Positions 35,767-44,395 of a stretch of 64,000 nt of DNA are shown here, one piece after another (the stretch's first letter is position 1; the number at the start of each line of letters is the position of its first letter). The DNA is from CAVTLG01 sp963735495 (GTDB taxonomy: Bacteria > Chloroflexota > Ktedonobacteria > Ktedonobacterales > Ktedonobacteraceae), in contig CAVTLG010000011.1 of assembly GCA_963735495.1 (NCBI GenBank), positions 248,001 through 312,000 of the forward strand, read 5' to 3'. Both the position numbers and the translations under genes were made by a program. A model generated the notes under the pieces. The model saw only the letters and a list, made by a program, of their open reading frames with translations, was not told the origin of the DNA and made no database searches.

Positions 35767-37569
35767 TTGGAATTGCAAACATTCAAGACCCGTACAGAGA
35801 TCCCTGGCGCGTATACCTGGGACCTCTCTCACATTTTCGCTCAAGATACTGACTGGGAACGTGACTTCCAGGCCATCCAGAGCAGCTTACCCGCCCTCGA
35901 AGCTTTGCAGGGTACACTGGCCCAGAGTGGACAGGCCCTGCTCGCTGTTCTGCAAAAACGCGACGAAATCTACGAAGTCCTTGAACGCCTCTACAGCTAT
36001 GCCTCCCTGCGCAAAGACGAGGATACGACAAACGGGACATATCTTGGCATGGCAGACCGCGCAATGCAATTATTTGTACGTACCTCTACCGCCTCTTCCT
36101 ATATCGAACCAGAGATTCTGGCCCTACCGCAAGAAACGCTCAAACGCTTCATCGACGAAACACCGGAGATGGATCTTTACAAGCAGCAACTGGAAGAATT
36201 AAATCGCAAACGTCCCCACGTGCGCTCCGCCGAGATCGAAGCCGTCCTGGCAGCAGCAGGCGAAATCACCGATGCGCCCGATGCCATCTTTTCCATGATT
36301 GACAACGCCGATCTCAAATTGCCGCTGATCAAGAATGAGCAGGATGAAGAGATTGAACTCACCCAGGGCAACTACATGACGTTTATGCATAGTAAGGATC
36401 AGCGCGTACGCAAAGAGGCATTTGAAAAATTGCATAGTGCTTTCCTTAAGCAGCGCAATACCATTGCCGCAACCTTATCGGCGCAGGTCAAAACAGATAT
36501 CTTCTACACTAGGCAGCGCAATTACAGCACCAGCCGCGAGCGCGCTCTGGCGCACAACAACATCCCTGTCAGCGTTTACGACAATCTGATAGAAACGGTG
36601 AGCGAGCATATTCCCCTGCTTAATCGCTATATGAAATTGCGCAAACGCATCCTGCAGTTGGATGAACTGCATATGTATGACCTGTATACGCCCATTGTTG
36701 AGGAGGCTGCCGACGCCATTACCTATCACAGGGCGCAAGATATTTTAATACAGGCTCTGGCACCTCTCGGAGAAAACTACATCGATACGCTCAAAAAGGG
36801 CTTCGTGCAACGCTGGATCGATGTCTATGAGACCCCTGGCAAACGTGGCGGAGCCTATAGCGGCGGAGCCTATGGCACCTATCCGTATATCCTGCTCAAC
36901 TTCCAGGACAAACGCGACAGTATGTTTACCCTGGCCCATGAGCTTGGACACTCGATGCACTCGTACTTCACGCGTACTCACCAGCCCTACCAATACGGCG
37001 ACTACACCATCTTCGTGGCCGAAGTTGCCTCAACGCTGAACGAAGGTCTGCTCACTGAGTATCTGTTGCAGAGCACAAACGATAAGACTGTCCGCATCAG
37101 TATCCTCAACCACGCGTTGGAAGATATTCGCGCAACCTTATTTCGCCAGACGATGTTCGCAGAATTTGAACAGCAAATCCATAGCCTGGCAGAAGAGGGT
37201 GAGCCACTGACAGCCGATACGCTTACCGCTTTATATACCGCACTCAATGAGAAATATTACGGTGGTGAAGCGATCATAGATGATCTGATTGGTATCGAAT
37301 GGGCGCGTATCCCGCACTTCTATTACAATTTTTACGTCTACCAGTATGCAACTGGTATCTCGGCAGCATCCGCGCTGGTGCAGCAAATACTCCACGAGGG
37401 GCAACCAGCGGTTGAGCGCTATCTGAAGTTTCTCCGTTCCGGCTCATCTGATTATAGTATCGAGCTACTCAAAAAAGCCGGCGTGGATATGACCACACCA
37501 GAACCCGTACGCCAGGCCTTCCAGCTCTTCGAGACGCATCTCACGCAAATGGAACAGCTCCTTGGTTGA
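35767..37569 (+). CDS. pepF: Oligoendopeptidase F (M3B metallopeptidase)
   Basis: A 600-residue M3-family zinc peptidase that trims short peptides in the cytosol. The zinc motif HELGH begins at residue 391 in FTLAHELGHSMHSYF, and the third ligand Glu lies in VAEVASTLNEGLL. Other family marks are GAYSGGAYGTYPYILLNF and FYNFYVYQYATG-like text near the end. Length matches the family. The start is a TTG at 35767 with GGAAAGG 5 bp upstream. No signal peptide is visible. A terminator overlaps the stop codon. Confidence 0.95.
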   Translation: MELQTFKTRTEIPGAYTWDLSHIFAQDTDWERDFQAIQSSLPALEALQGTLAQSGQALLAVLQKRDEIYEVLERLYSYASLRKDEDTTNGTYLGMADRAMQLFVRTSTASSYIEPEILALPQETLKRFIDETPEMDLYKQQLEELNRKRPHVRSAEIEAVLAAAGEITDAPDAIFSMIDNADLKLPLIKNEQDEEIELTQGNYMTFMHSKDQRVRKEAFEKLHSAFLKQRNTIAATLSAQVKTDIFYTRQRNYSTSRERALAHNNIPVSVYDNLIETVSEHIPLLNRYMKLRKRILQLDELHMYDLYTPIVEEAADAITYHRAQDILIQALAPLGENYIDTLKKGFVQRWIDVYETPGKRGGAYSGGAYGTYPYILLNFQDKRDSMFTLAHELGHSMHSYFTRTHQPYQYGDYTIFVAEVASTLNEGLLTEYLLQSTNDKTVRISILNHALEDIRATLFRQTMFAEFEQQIHSLAEEGEPLTADTLTALYTALNEKYYGGEAIIDDLIGIEWARIPHFYYNFYVYQYATGISAASALVQQILHEGQPAVERYLKFLRSGSSDYSIELLKKAGVDMTTPEPVRQAFQLFETHLTQMEQLLG

Positions 37570-37596
37570 TCCACTCTGCGTGGATCGTTTTCTTCT
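37568..37596 (+). terminator. Rho-independent terminator of pepF
   Basis: GATCCAC (37568-37574) pairs with GTGGATC (37580-37586), followed by the T-rich GTTTTCTTCT. It overlaps the pepF stop codon. Confidence 0.75.
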
Positions 37597-37918
37597 CCAA
37601 AGAGTGCGGACAGGATCATTAATCTCGCTACCTCAGCACAAGAGTCTTCTCTCTGCACTCTTTCCCTATACATACGCCTCCTCGCGAAGTAAAGCTCTTG
37701 CGCTCCCAATGTATACCTTTTGTCTATCTATTGAGTATTACAGAGAGAGAGAGAACACCTTGCATAAGGGTCCCTGAAATTTGCTCTGGACGGCCACTTC
37801 AGCTCTCACTTTAAGCTCATTTTAGGCGCTCTCTAGTGTACTGAAAATATGGTGAGCAGCAAGCAAAGGTGTCATCCCATTGACAATATGTTCGAAAAAT
37901 TGCAATACAGGAGAAAGC

Positions 37919-38149
37919 ATGATGAACGAGAGAAAAGATCTTGGTACACAGGGCCAAGAAGACAAGCTAAAAGGTAAATTGAAGCAGGCTGCGGGTAAGG
38001 CGCAACGCAAAGTTGGTCATGCAACAGGTAATACTGAGGCTGAGGCCAAAGGCGCTTCCAAGCAGGCCGAAGGAACCGCCCAGTCAGCCTTAGGCAACGC
38101 CGAGAAGAAGGTAGATCGCGCACTTGACCCAAAGGACCGCAACGCGTAG
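37919..38149 (+). CDS. CsbD-family stress-response protein
   Basis: A 76-residue, highly charged, Ala/Lys/Gly-rich protein with the CsbD pattern: DKLKGKLKQAAGKAQRKVG, then GNTEAEAKGASKQAEG. CsbD proteins are small cytosolic proteins induced by general stress; their biochemical role is unknown. The start is ATG 37919 (followed by a second ATG), with AGGAG 5 bp before. It is monocistronic, with a terminator at 38185. Confidence 0.9.
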   Translation: MMNERKDLGTQGQEDKLKGKLKQAAGKAQRKVGHATGNTEAEAKGASKQAEGTAQSALGNAEKKVDRALDPKDRNA

Positions 38150-38184
38150 CTCCGCAGCCTGTCATAGAGAAGCATACCCCAAAG

Positions 38185-38220
38185 AGAGAGCGACTTCGCG
38201 TAAGAAATCGCTCTCTTCTT
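38185..38220 (+). terminator. Rho-independent terminator of the CsbD gene
   Basis: AGAGAGCGA (38185-38193) pairs with TCGCTCTCT (38208-38216), followed by TCTTATGTT. Confidence 0.75.
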
Positions 38221-38289
38221 ATGTTCTAAATAATGCGGCGTCTTTCCTGCGGATAATCCACGTTCGCTTGAGCTTGAGACGGTCAATGA

Positions 38290-38331
38290 CCTCCGCCTGA
38301 AGGCAGGAGGCTTGTCCCTAGCCTCGACTTC
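38290..38331 (+). mobile_element. Possible solo right end of an IS200/IS605-type element
   Basis: CCTCCGCCT and AGGCAGGAGG (38290-38310) form a bulged stem with a GA loop, followed by GGCTTGTCCCTAGCC and then TTCAAC. This arrangement is typical of the right ends of IS605/IscB-type elements. No transposase or tnpB/iscB reading frame is left beside it. A similar hairpin ends the IscB remnant at 54518. Confidence 0.4.
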
Positions 38332-38338
38332 AACTCTG

Positions 38339-38369
38339 CAAACCCGAAGCTGTGAACATTTCCGGTTTG
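38339..38369 (-). terminator. Hairpin downstream of zwf
   Basis: CAAACCCGAA (38339-38348) pairs with TTCCGGTTTG (38360-38369) with one mismatch. It lies 21 bp past the zwf stop codon on the minus strand. Confidence 0.5.
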
Positions 38370-38390
38370 TGTTGCGCCGTTTTATTTAGC

Positions 38391-39965
38391 TTAAGGATTG
38401 TCCCACGAGCGTCCATCGCGCTTAATCAGCTCGTCGGCCTGCTCAGGTCCCCACGTACCGGCGGCATAGGGATAAATGGTGTCGGCAGACAGCGTCCGCC
38501 ATACGTCCGTGATACTATCGATGACGCGCCAGGATGCCTCGATCTCGTCACGCCGAATGAAGAGCGTTGAGTCACCGAGCATACAATCCGCGATCAGGCG
38601 CTCGTAGGCTTCGGGCGATTGGATGCCGAAGGCGCTACTGTAAGAGAAGCTCATATCCACCGAGCTAAGCTGATTCGCTGCACCTGGAATCTTCGCACCC
38701 AGCTTGAGAGTAACGCCCTCATCCGGCTGCACGCGTATCGTTAAGCGATTTGGCACCAGTCCCGCCGTCTCTGACGGCTTATAGAGCTGATGTGGCACGC
38801 GTTTAAACTGAATAGTCACTTCGGTACTACGCTTGGGCAAGCGCTTGCCAGTACGAATGTAAAAGGGCACATCCGCCCAACGCCAGTTTTCAATGAAGAG
38901 CTTGAGTGCAACATAGGTTTCCGTCGTCGAGTTAGGGCTTACACCCTGCTCTTCTTTATAACCTACCACTGGCTGGCCCTCAGACACACCAGCGGTATAC
39001 TGTCCACGTACAACGCGCTCGGTAACTTCCTGTGGAGTAAGTAAGGGGATGGCCCGCAGGACCTTTAATTTTTCGTCGCGGATCGCTTCAGCCTCAAAGG
39101 CTGCCGGCGGCTCCATGGCTGTCAGACTGAGGATCTGCATCACATGGTTCTGCACAATATCGCGAATAGCGCCCTCGCCCTCGTAAAACTCTGCACGCGT
39201 CCCGATGCCCAGGCTCTCCGCCACGACAATCTGTACATGGTCGATATACTTCTGATTCCAGAGCGGCTCAAACACGCCGTTGGCGAAGCGCAGAGCAATG
39301 ATATTTTGCACCGTCTCCTTGCCCATGTAGTGATCGATGCGATAGATTTGATTTTCACGGAACACGCGAGCCAGGTCCCGATTGAGCTTTTGCGCGGACG
39401 CCAGGTCATGACCAAAGGGTTTTTCGATGATGATACGCGTCCAGGATTCATCGACACCGTTGCCATTACTTTTCGCCGGACGAGCCAGTCCTGACCCACC
39501 AAGATGATAGATGATACCAGAGTCGGCTTCCGGTGGCGTCGCCATGTAAAAGAGACGGTTGCCGCCTGTATCCTGCTCATTATCCAACCTATCGAGCAAA
39601 TCGGCCAGGCGCTCATAGCCCTGGCGATCATCGAAGTTGGACTGACAGTAGAACAGACGCCTGGCGAATGCCTGCTGCTCGGTACTATTTAACCTATCAT
39701 CCTCATCCATATATTTATTGAGTGAATCCAGCACCATTGCACGCCACTTCTCATCATCCAGAGGACGACGCGCAAACGCGACGATGCAGAAGCTCTCAGG
39801 GGTATGATGGCGCATCATGAGGTGGGCAAGCGTCGGCAAAATCTTGCGCTGGGCAAGATCACCGGTTGCCCCGAAAATGACCACGGCACAGGGGTCCGGG
39901 AAATGGCCATCTTGCCAGATGGTGTGGGGCTTGAGGTGATTTTGCGTTTGAACGTTTTGTGTCAT
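38391..39965 (-). CDS. zwf: Glucose-6-phosphate 1-dehydrogenase
   Basis: A 524-residue enzyme oxidising glucose-6-phosphate to 6-phosphogluconolactone, the entry to the oxidative pentose phosphate pathway and a main NADPH source. The dinucleotide motif is VIFGATGDLAQRK, the substrate motif is RIDHYMGKETVQN and IIEKPFGHDL is present. Length and order match the family. No opcA, pgl or gnd gene adjoins, so it appears monocistronic. The ATG at 39965 has GAGGTTTTC upstream. Confidence 0.96.
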   Translation of the reverse strand: MTQNVQTQNHLKPHTIWQDGHFPDPCAVVIFGATGDLAQRKILPTLAHLMMRHHTPESFCIVAFARRPLDDEKWRAMVLDSLNKYMDEDDRLNSTEQQAFARRLFYCQSNFDDRQGYERLADLLDRLDNEQDTGGNRLFYMATPPEADSGIIYHLGGSGLARPAKSNGNGVDESWTRIIIEKPFGHDLASAQKLNRDLARVFRENQIYRIDHYMGKETVQNIIALRFANGVFEPLWNQKYIDHVQIVVAESLGIGTRAEFYEGEGAIRDIVQNHVMQILSLTAMEPPAAFEAEAIRDEKLKVLRAIPLLTPQEVTERVVRGQYTAGVSEGQPVVGYKEEQGVSPNSTTETYVALKLFIENWRWADVPFYIRTGKRLPKRSTEVTIQFKRVPHQLYKPSETAGLVPNRLTIRVQPDEGVTLKLGAKIPGAANQLSSVDMSFSYSSAFGIQSPEAYERLIADCMLGDSTLFIRRDEIEASWRVIDSITDVWRTLSADTIYPYAAGTWGPEQADELIKRDGRSWDNP

Positions 39966-40270
39966 GAAAACCTCGCTTTATAAAAAAAAATTCTCTACTT
40001 CTTTACACGTAGTATCAAACTCACGTGCATAGTATTGTGCAAGATCGCGTAGAGCCAACCCTACGCAACCTCCTAAATTTCTGTGAACCTGAGAGAGCCT
40101 GGCATCTCTGGCTCATTGTAACACGAATGGAAACGAAAACGCACCCATGCAAGCAAGCTCAACAATCGTAGTGCTGATATCTTCAATACCATCCATGCCT
40201 ATCCTACGCTGCATAGCGGATAGCAGTAAGTTGCATTTGTGGCTTATCTTACAGGAAAAGCGGGTCAACT
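39966..40270. other. zwf upstream region
   Basis: About 300 bp that must contain the zwf promoter. No further structure was recognised. Confidence 0.4.
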
Positions 40271-40537
40271 TCACAGACCGCTCACCTGTTCGCGCGGAAC
40301 CCGTTTGAAGACCTCTTCTCGGACCATCTCTTCAGCTACCTCGGCGTCCAGAAGCACTTCGGCGATCTTGCGAAACAGATGCGCACTTTGCCGATGCGTC
40401 TGAATCTTTTGCACTTTGGCGAGAGCGAGTTCCTCCTCGCTTTTGGTAAACAATTTGCCCACTAACTGATCAAACAAAAGCCACTGAATCGGGAACACAC
40501 TGCTTCCATTTTGGCTGAGTGTACCATATAATAACAT
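40271..40537 (-). CDS. Hypothetical protein, 88 residues
   Basis: A small, helical, Lys/Glu-rich protein with [16 protein letters not shown] near the start and [19 protein letters not shown] near the end. No family is recognised. It could be the tail of a decayed transposase, since it adjoins an accessory region. Its upstream sequence holds a palindrome (ACCATATAA...TTATATGGT, 40523-40546) that overlaps the start codon. No good ribosome-binding site is seen, so the start is uncertain. Confidence 0.4.
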   Translation of the reverse strand: MLLYGTLSQNGSSVFPIQWLLFDQLVGKLFTKSEEELALAKVQKIQTHRQSAHLFRKIAEVLLDAEVAEEMVREEVFKRVPREQVSGL

Positions 40538-40612
40538 TTATATGGTATGCGATGTCTTCCGTCAGAAAAAACACCGTTAGGCCTATACTGTCAACGGGTG
40601 AACAATACCTAC
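40538..40612 (+). repeat. Diverged direct repeat, left copy
   Basis: TTATATGGTATGCGATGTCTT followed by CCGTCAG, and about 15 bp later GCCTATACTGTCAACG, match 43544-43620 with substitutions and similar spacing. The two copies flank the 905-residue orphan gene. Confidence 0.55.
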
Positions 40613-40679
40613 ATTACGCAGTGAAACCATAGCTGTTTGATCTGCCAATGTATAGAAGATAACAGGGGTAATATCTCTC

Positions 40680-43397
40680 ATGCATGAGAAATTTACACAT
40701 GGGCGGCAGCCATTTCAAGACAACGACGTGAATGGACGTCGTCGTGCTGAATCTGAGAAAAAGGCACCCGATATACTGCGTAGGCTTGTTTGGGAATCTC
40801 ATCACAAGGCAGTTCAGACTGATCATAAAGCAGAGCAGCGATCTGACTCTCAAACCGGAGGTTCAGAAGCTGGTGGTGATGGTGGTGGTAGACATCGTAG
40901 TGAGGAAGAGCTAAATAGTCTGCAACAAACTATAGAACGCACAATAGCTACTTTAAGGCCATCTTTTCGTGAATACATTGGAACGACGAAAGATATAGTA
41001 GCACAGCTACCAGGGGTGATCGAGTACCTACAGGAAGGTTCAACAAAAGAGATAAAGCTAGAATTAGACAGTGAGCAATGGAAGGAATTGCAGATTGACG
41101 AACCCACCAGGTTTTTGTTTTGGATAGATGATTTTGAAAAGAAAGAACAAATAACGCATGCATCTATTCCTGATAAGATTAAACACCTTGAAGAATATCT
41201 TAAAAAAAGACAAAAGGAAACTCCAAGTGAAACGATTGATTTTTTTGTACAAGAATTTCTTCGTAAACACATAGAATATCTTATTTTACTGCAAGAAACT
41301 CTGCAAAAAAAATCGAAAGAATTAGACAAAGAAGTATATAAATATAAACATAAAAGAAAAGAGCTAATAAATCTGACAGATCGGCTAGAACTGCAAAAGA
41401 AGCTTGAAAAAGCGAAAAAAGAGTATCTCTCCTTCCTCAGTGAACAGTCACTGCCTCCTAAAATCGAACAACATATCTTGGAAGAGGTATCACAGAAGTA
41501 TAGAATAGGAGGGATAGAAAAACTGATCCTGGATAGAACGACGAAACTAGCAGAACTGGCAAGTGAAACCATCTTTGATAGAAAAATAGAAGAACTGCAG
41601 AACCTGCAAAAATCGGCAGCAAAACAGCTGAACTCAGAGCACGCGAAACGGTCTCAATCACTTCCCCCGAATTTCAGAATATCTGAGTCTAAGACACAGC
41701 AGGACAAGGCAGTTCAGACTGATCATGAAACAGAGCAGCGATCTGACTCTCAAACCGGAGGATCAGAAGCTGGTGGTGATAGACATCGTAGTGAGAAAGA
41801 GCTAAATAGTCTGCAACAAACTATAGAGCGTACAATAGGTAATTTAAGGCCATCTTTTCGTGAATACATTGAAACGACAAAAGAGATAGTAGCACAGCTA
41901 CCACCAGGGGTGATCGAGCACCTACAGGAAGGTTCAACAAAAGAGATAAAGCTAGAATTAGAATTAAAATTAGACGGTGAGCAATGGAAGGAATTGCAGA
42001 TTGACGAACCCACCAAGTTTTTGCTTCGAATAGATGATTTTGAAAAGAAAGAACTAATAATGCGTAAATCTATTCCTGATAAGATTAAACACCTTGAAGA
42101 ATATCTTAAAAAAAGACAAAAGGAAACTCCAAGTGAAACGATTGACTTTTTTAGTACAGAATACCCAAGATATCTTACTTTACTGCAAGAAGCTTTGCAA
42201 AAAAAATCGAAAGAATTAGACAAAGAAGTATATAAATATAAACATAAAAGAAAAGAGCTAATAAATCTGACAGATCGGCTAGAACTGCAAAAGAAGCTTG
42301 AAAAAGCAAAAAAAGAGTATCTCTCCTTCCTCAATGAACAGTCACTGCCTCCTAAAATCGAACAACATATCTTAGAAGAGGTATCTAGTACAGAAGGGAT
42401 AGAAAAACTGATCCTGGATAGAACAACGAAACTAGCAGAGCTGGCAAGTGAAACCATCTTTGATAAAAAAATAGAAGAACTGCAGAACCTGCAAAAATCG
42501 GCAGCAAAACAACTGAACTCAGAGAACTATGAGGGCTCCAGCTTTTTCCTGAAGTCACAGAAACGCCCAACTGACTATTACTCAAGACATCGAGATCTTG
42601 TGTTGATGCTTCAAATGCGAGGCAGGGGGTGCGGGCACATAGCTACATTGATGACTGCTGCTGGTAAAGATAAAAATTACGTGGTGCCTACTGATTATAG
42701 AAATGAAGATCTCTTGATGGCTGCACGAATGGAGCATTATTACGCCTATTATGCCGAAGTAACAGGCCCCTACAGCAGCGGCTACGGCTACAGGCCGCAA
42801 CCCAATTTAGAGGCGATTGCCCTGGATAGAGAGATTGCCCTGGATAGAGAGATTGCCCTGGATAGATATCGATATTCCGACGAAAAACGGGAAGCAGTGG
42901 AAGGATTTATGCAGGAATTTGATCGCTTGTTACCGCCAGAATTAGGTCTAGAGAGAGGAACTGGAGATGCTATTATGTTTCCCACAGTCCTTAAGAGAAT
43001 AGGGCATCCCATAGAATATGACTATTTTAATGATGAGAATGTATCCCACAAGAAATGGGATACTCGTAACATAATGCTTCCTCCCTATCTTTGTGAGGAG
43101 TATACCTTTTCTACAGACCGGCCTCTCCAAAGTATAACCGTCGAGCAGCTCAAGAGTGCTATTATGAACAAGGAAAGGGAGGAAGAAGAAAATACAATTA
43201 TTATACCTCTTGTAAAAAAATATGAAGATGGAAGCTTCGTTGGTCATGTCATCCTCATTGATGCAATGAAAACAATAGATGGAGAAGAACATATTATTTA
43301 TCGGGATCCACACTTTGGTACAGGAGCAGCTGTCTCTTGGAATGACTTTCGGGAATGTTGGAGCGGAGAAGCCATTATCCCTAGAGGAGTAGTGTAA
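40680..43397 (+). CDS. Orphan protein with duplicated coiled-coil region and papain-like C-terminal domain
   Basis: A 905-residue AT-rich protein. Residues from about 43 to 320 and from about 343 to 615 are two near-identical, Lys/Glu-rich helical blocks, each opening with KAVQTDH and a Gly/Ser linker (SQTGGSEAGGD). The C-terminal 260 residues look like a papain-fold cysteine peptidase of the C39-like type: C651 in GRGCGHIATLM, H856 in VGHVILIDAM and D876 in YRDPHFG. No signal peptide or membrane segment is visible. Between them lies a DREIAL-repeat (three short copies). The layout suits an effector or toxin with a delivery or scaffold region, but no secretion or immunity gene adjoins. Function is inferred only. 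Confidence 0.7.
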   Translation: MHEKFTHGRQPFQDNDVNGRRRAESEKKAPDILRRLVWESHHKAVQTDHKAEQRSDSQTGGSEAGGDGGGRHRSEEELNSLQQTIERTIATLRPSFREYIGTTKDIVAQLPGVIEYLQEGSTKEIKLELDSEQWKELQIDEPTRFLFWIDDFEKKEQITHASIPDKIKHLEEYLKKRQKETPSETIDFFVQEFLRKHIEYLILLQETLQKKSKELDKEVYKYKHKRKELINLTDRLELQKKLEKAKKEYLSFLSEQSLPPKIEQHILEEVSQKYRIGGIEKLILDRTTKLAELASETIFDRKIEELQNLQKSAAKQLNSEHAKRSQSLPPNFRISESKTQQDKAVQTDHETEQRSDSQTGGSEAGGDRHRSEKELNSLQQTIERTIGNLRPSFREYIETTKEIVAQLPPGVIEHLQEGSTKEIKLELELKLDGEQWKELQIDEPTKFLLRIDDFEKKELIMRKSIPDKIKHLEEYLKKRQKETPSETIDFFSTEYPRYLTLLQEALQKKSKELDKEVYKYKHKRKELINLTDRLELQKKLEKAKKEYLSFLNEQSLPPKIEQHILEEVSSTEGIEKLILDRTTKLAELASETIFDKKIEELQNLQKSAAKQLNSENYEGSSFFLKSQKRPTDYYSRHRDLVLMLQMRGRGCGHIATLMTAAGKDKNYVVPTDYRNEDLLMAARMEHYYAYYAEVTGPYSSGYGYRPQPNLEAIALDREIALDREIALDRYRYSDEKREAVEGFMQEFDRLLPPELGLERGTGDAIMFPTVLKRIGHPIEYDYFNDENVSHKKWDTRNIMLPPYLCEEYTFSTDRPLQSITVEQLKSAIMNKEREEEENTIIIPLVKKYEDGSFVGHVILIDAMKTIDGEEHIIYRDPHFGTGAAVSWNDFRECWSGEAIIPRGVV
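40805..42524 (+). repeat. Internal tandem duplication, 900-bp offset
   Basis: The stretch from CAAGGCAGTTCAGACTG at 40805 recurs from 41705. Each block is about 820-830 bp and the copies are close to identical with a few small in-frame insertions or deletions (for example extra LELK codons in copy 2). Confidence 0.95.
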
Positions 43398-43543
43398 ATC
43401 CCAAAATTCTGCGGGAAATTTCTGTCTATGGAGACCATTCCAATCCGGGGACTAACTGACCTGCTGTTCAATCCGCTCCGTAGGTCTCCTGAAGCCACTT
43501 ACTCTCATAGTAAAAATTCCGTACTGTGAGCACAGATTTGCTA

Positions 43544-43620
43544 GTTATATGGTACATCGTATCTTTTCGTCAGTTATCTCGACTTCATGCCTGTAGACCC
43601 GTCAACGACGTTCACAACAA
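43544..43620 (+). repeat. Diverged direct repeat, right copy
   Basis: TTATATGGTACATCGTATC, then TTCGTCAG and GCCTGTAGACCCGTCAACG, pair with 40538-40612. The rest of 43398-43803 holds no supported gene. Confidence 0.5.
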
Positions 43621-43803
43621 AGCTGCCTCTGGTGCGGTGCTGTGGCAGGCAGCTGACAGGAACGCAGAGGGCGAGACTCACATCCGGCAGGAGAGGTCCG
43701 TGGGGACCGCTTCGACGACTCCAACTGACCGAGCTGCCGTGCCTTCCCACCATGTCCTCTTTTCATGTGCTTCTGCTGGGTGCCTGCTCATGGACAGGGT
43801 TCC

Positions 43804-44358
43804 CTACCTGTGCTGTTTGAGCAACGAACTGCGCAGGTGGTACAGATACGAAAGGAGTTCGGAGGTTTGTCGTCTGTTCAAAAGGTGATGGTCTGTTGGC
43901 GTGGTGACCTGAAGTACCTCGTCATGCCAGAGCACGGTGAAAGGACCAATCTTGAGTCCATCAGGAGTGAGCTGAGGGGGATGCGCGTTGAGTGCCTCGT
44001 CTTCACCGATGGCCCCCAACGCCGCTTCCTGGAGATCACTCGCCGTCTGCTCCAATTTTGCCAGGGTGAGCATGCTGGTGGTGCCCAAATACCGTTTGAG
44101 CCTCTGTCCATGTGCCTTCCGGTAGGCATACCAGTAGGTATCACCCCGCTGCTTCGCTTCTTGGCGTGCCGTAAAATGTCCAGATTTGCCCGTAAAGTGA
44201 AAGGAGGGCAGCCTCGCCAGCCAGGCGAACCAGTCCGGGGAATCAGCCACCAGATTCGACCGCGCCTGCGCAGAGCCATCCAGCGTATCCATGAAGAGAT
44301 ACCGATGGTCCGTTCCGCTCATATGTTCGACGAGATTGTAAAGGCGATGCTGCGCCAT
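43804..44358 (-). CDS. Stand-alone DNA-binding-like N-terminal domain of a LuxR/MalT-type regulator, probably truncated
   Basis: A protein of about 184 residues. The segment DWFAWLARLPSFHFTGKSG, then HFTARQEAKQRGDTYWYAYR and KRYLGTTSMLTLAKLEQ, resembles the N-terminal module found ahead of the NTPase in large LuxR-family regulators of Ktedonobacteria (recalled, not searched). No NTPase or LuxR domain follows, and the frame stops soon after, so it is probably a truncated or degraded gene. ATG 44358 follows GAGGG. The IS701 element sits 37 bp upstream of this start. Confidence 0.55.
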   Translation of the reverse strand: MAQHRLYNLVEHMSGTDHRYLFMDTLDGSAQARSNLVADSPDWFAWLARLPSFHFTGKSGHFTARQEAKQRGDTYWYAYRKAHGQRLKRYLGTTSMLTLAKLEQTASDLQEAALGAIGEDEALNAHPPQLTPDGLKIGPFTVLWHDEVLQVTTPTDHHLLNRRQTSELLSYLYHLRSSLLKQHR

Positions 44359-44395
44359 GTCGTCCCTCTTTCTGGGTTTGGGTACCTTTTGTGTT

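Noticed and set aside
40271..40537. Naming the 88-residue protein as a Tn3-type transposase tail
   Set aside because: I could not match any definite Tn3 motif, so it is left as hypothetical.
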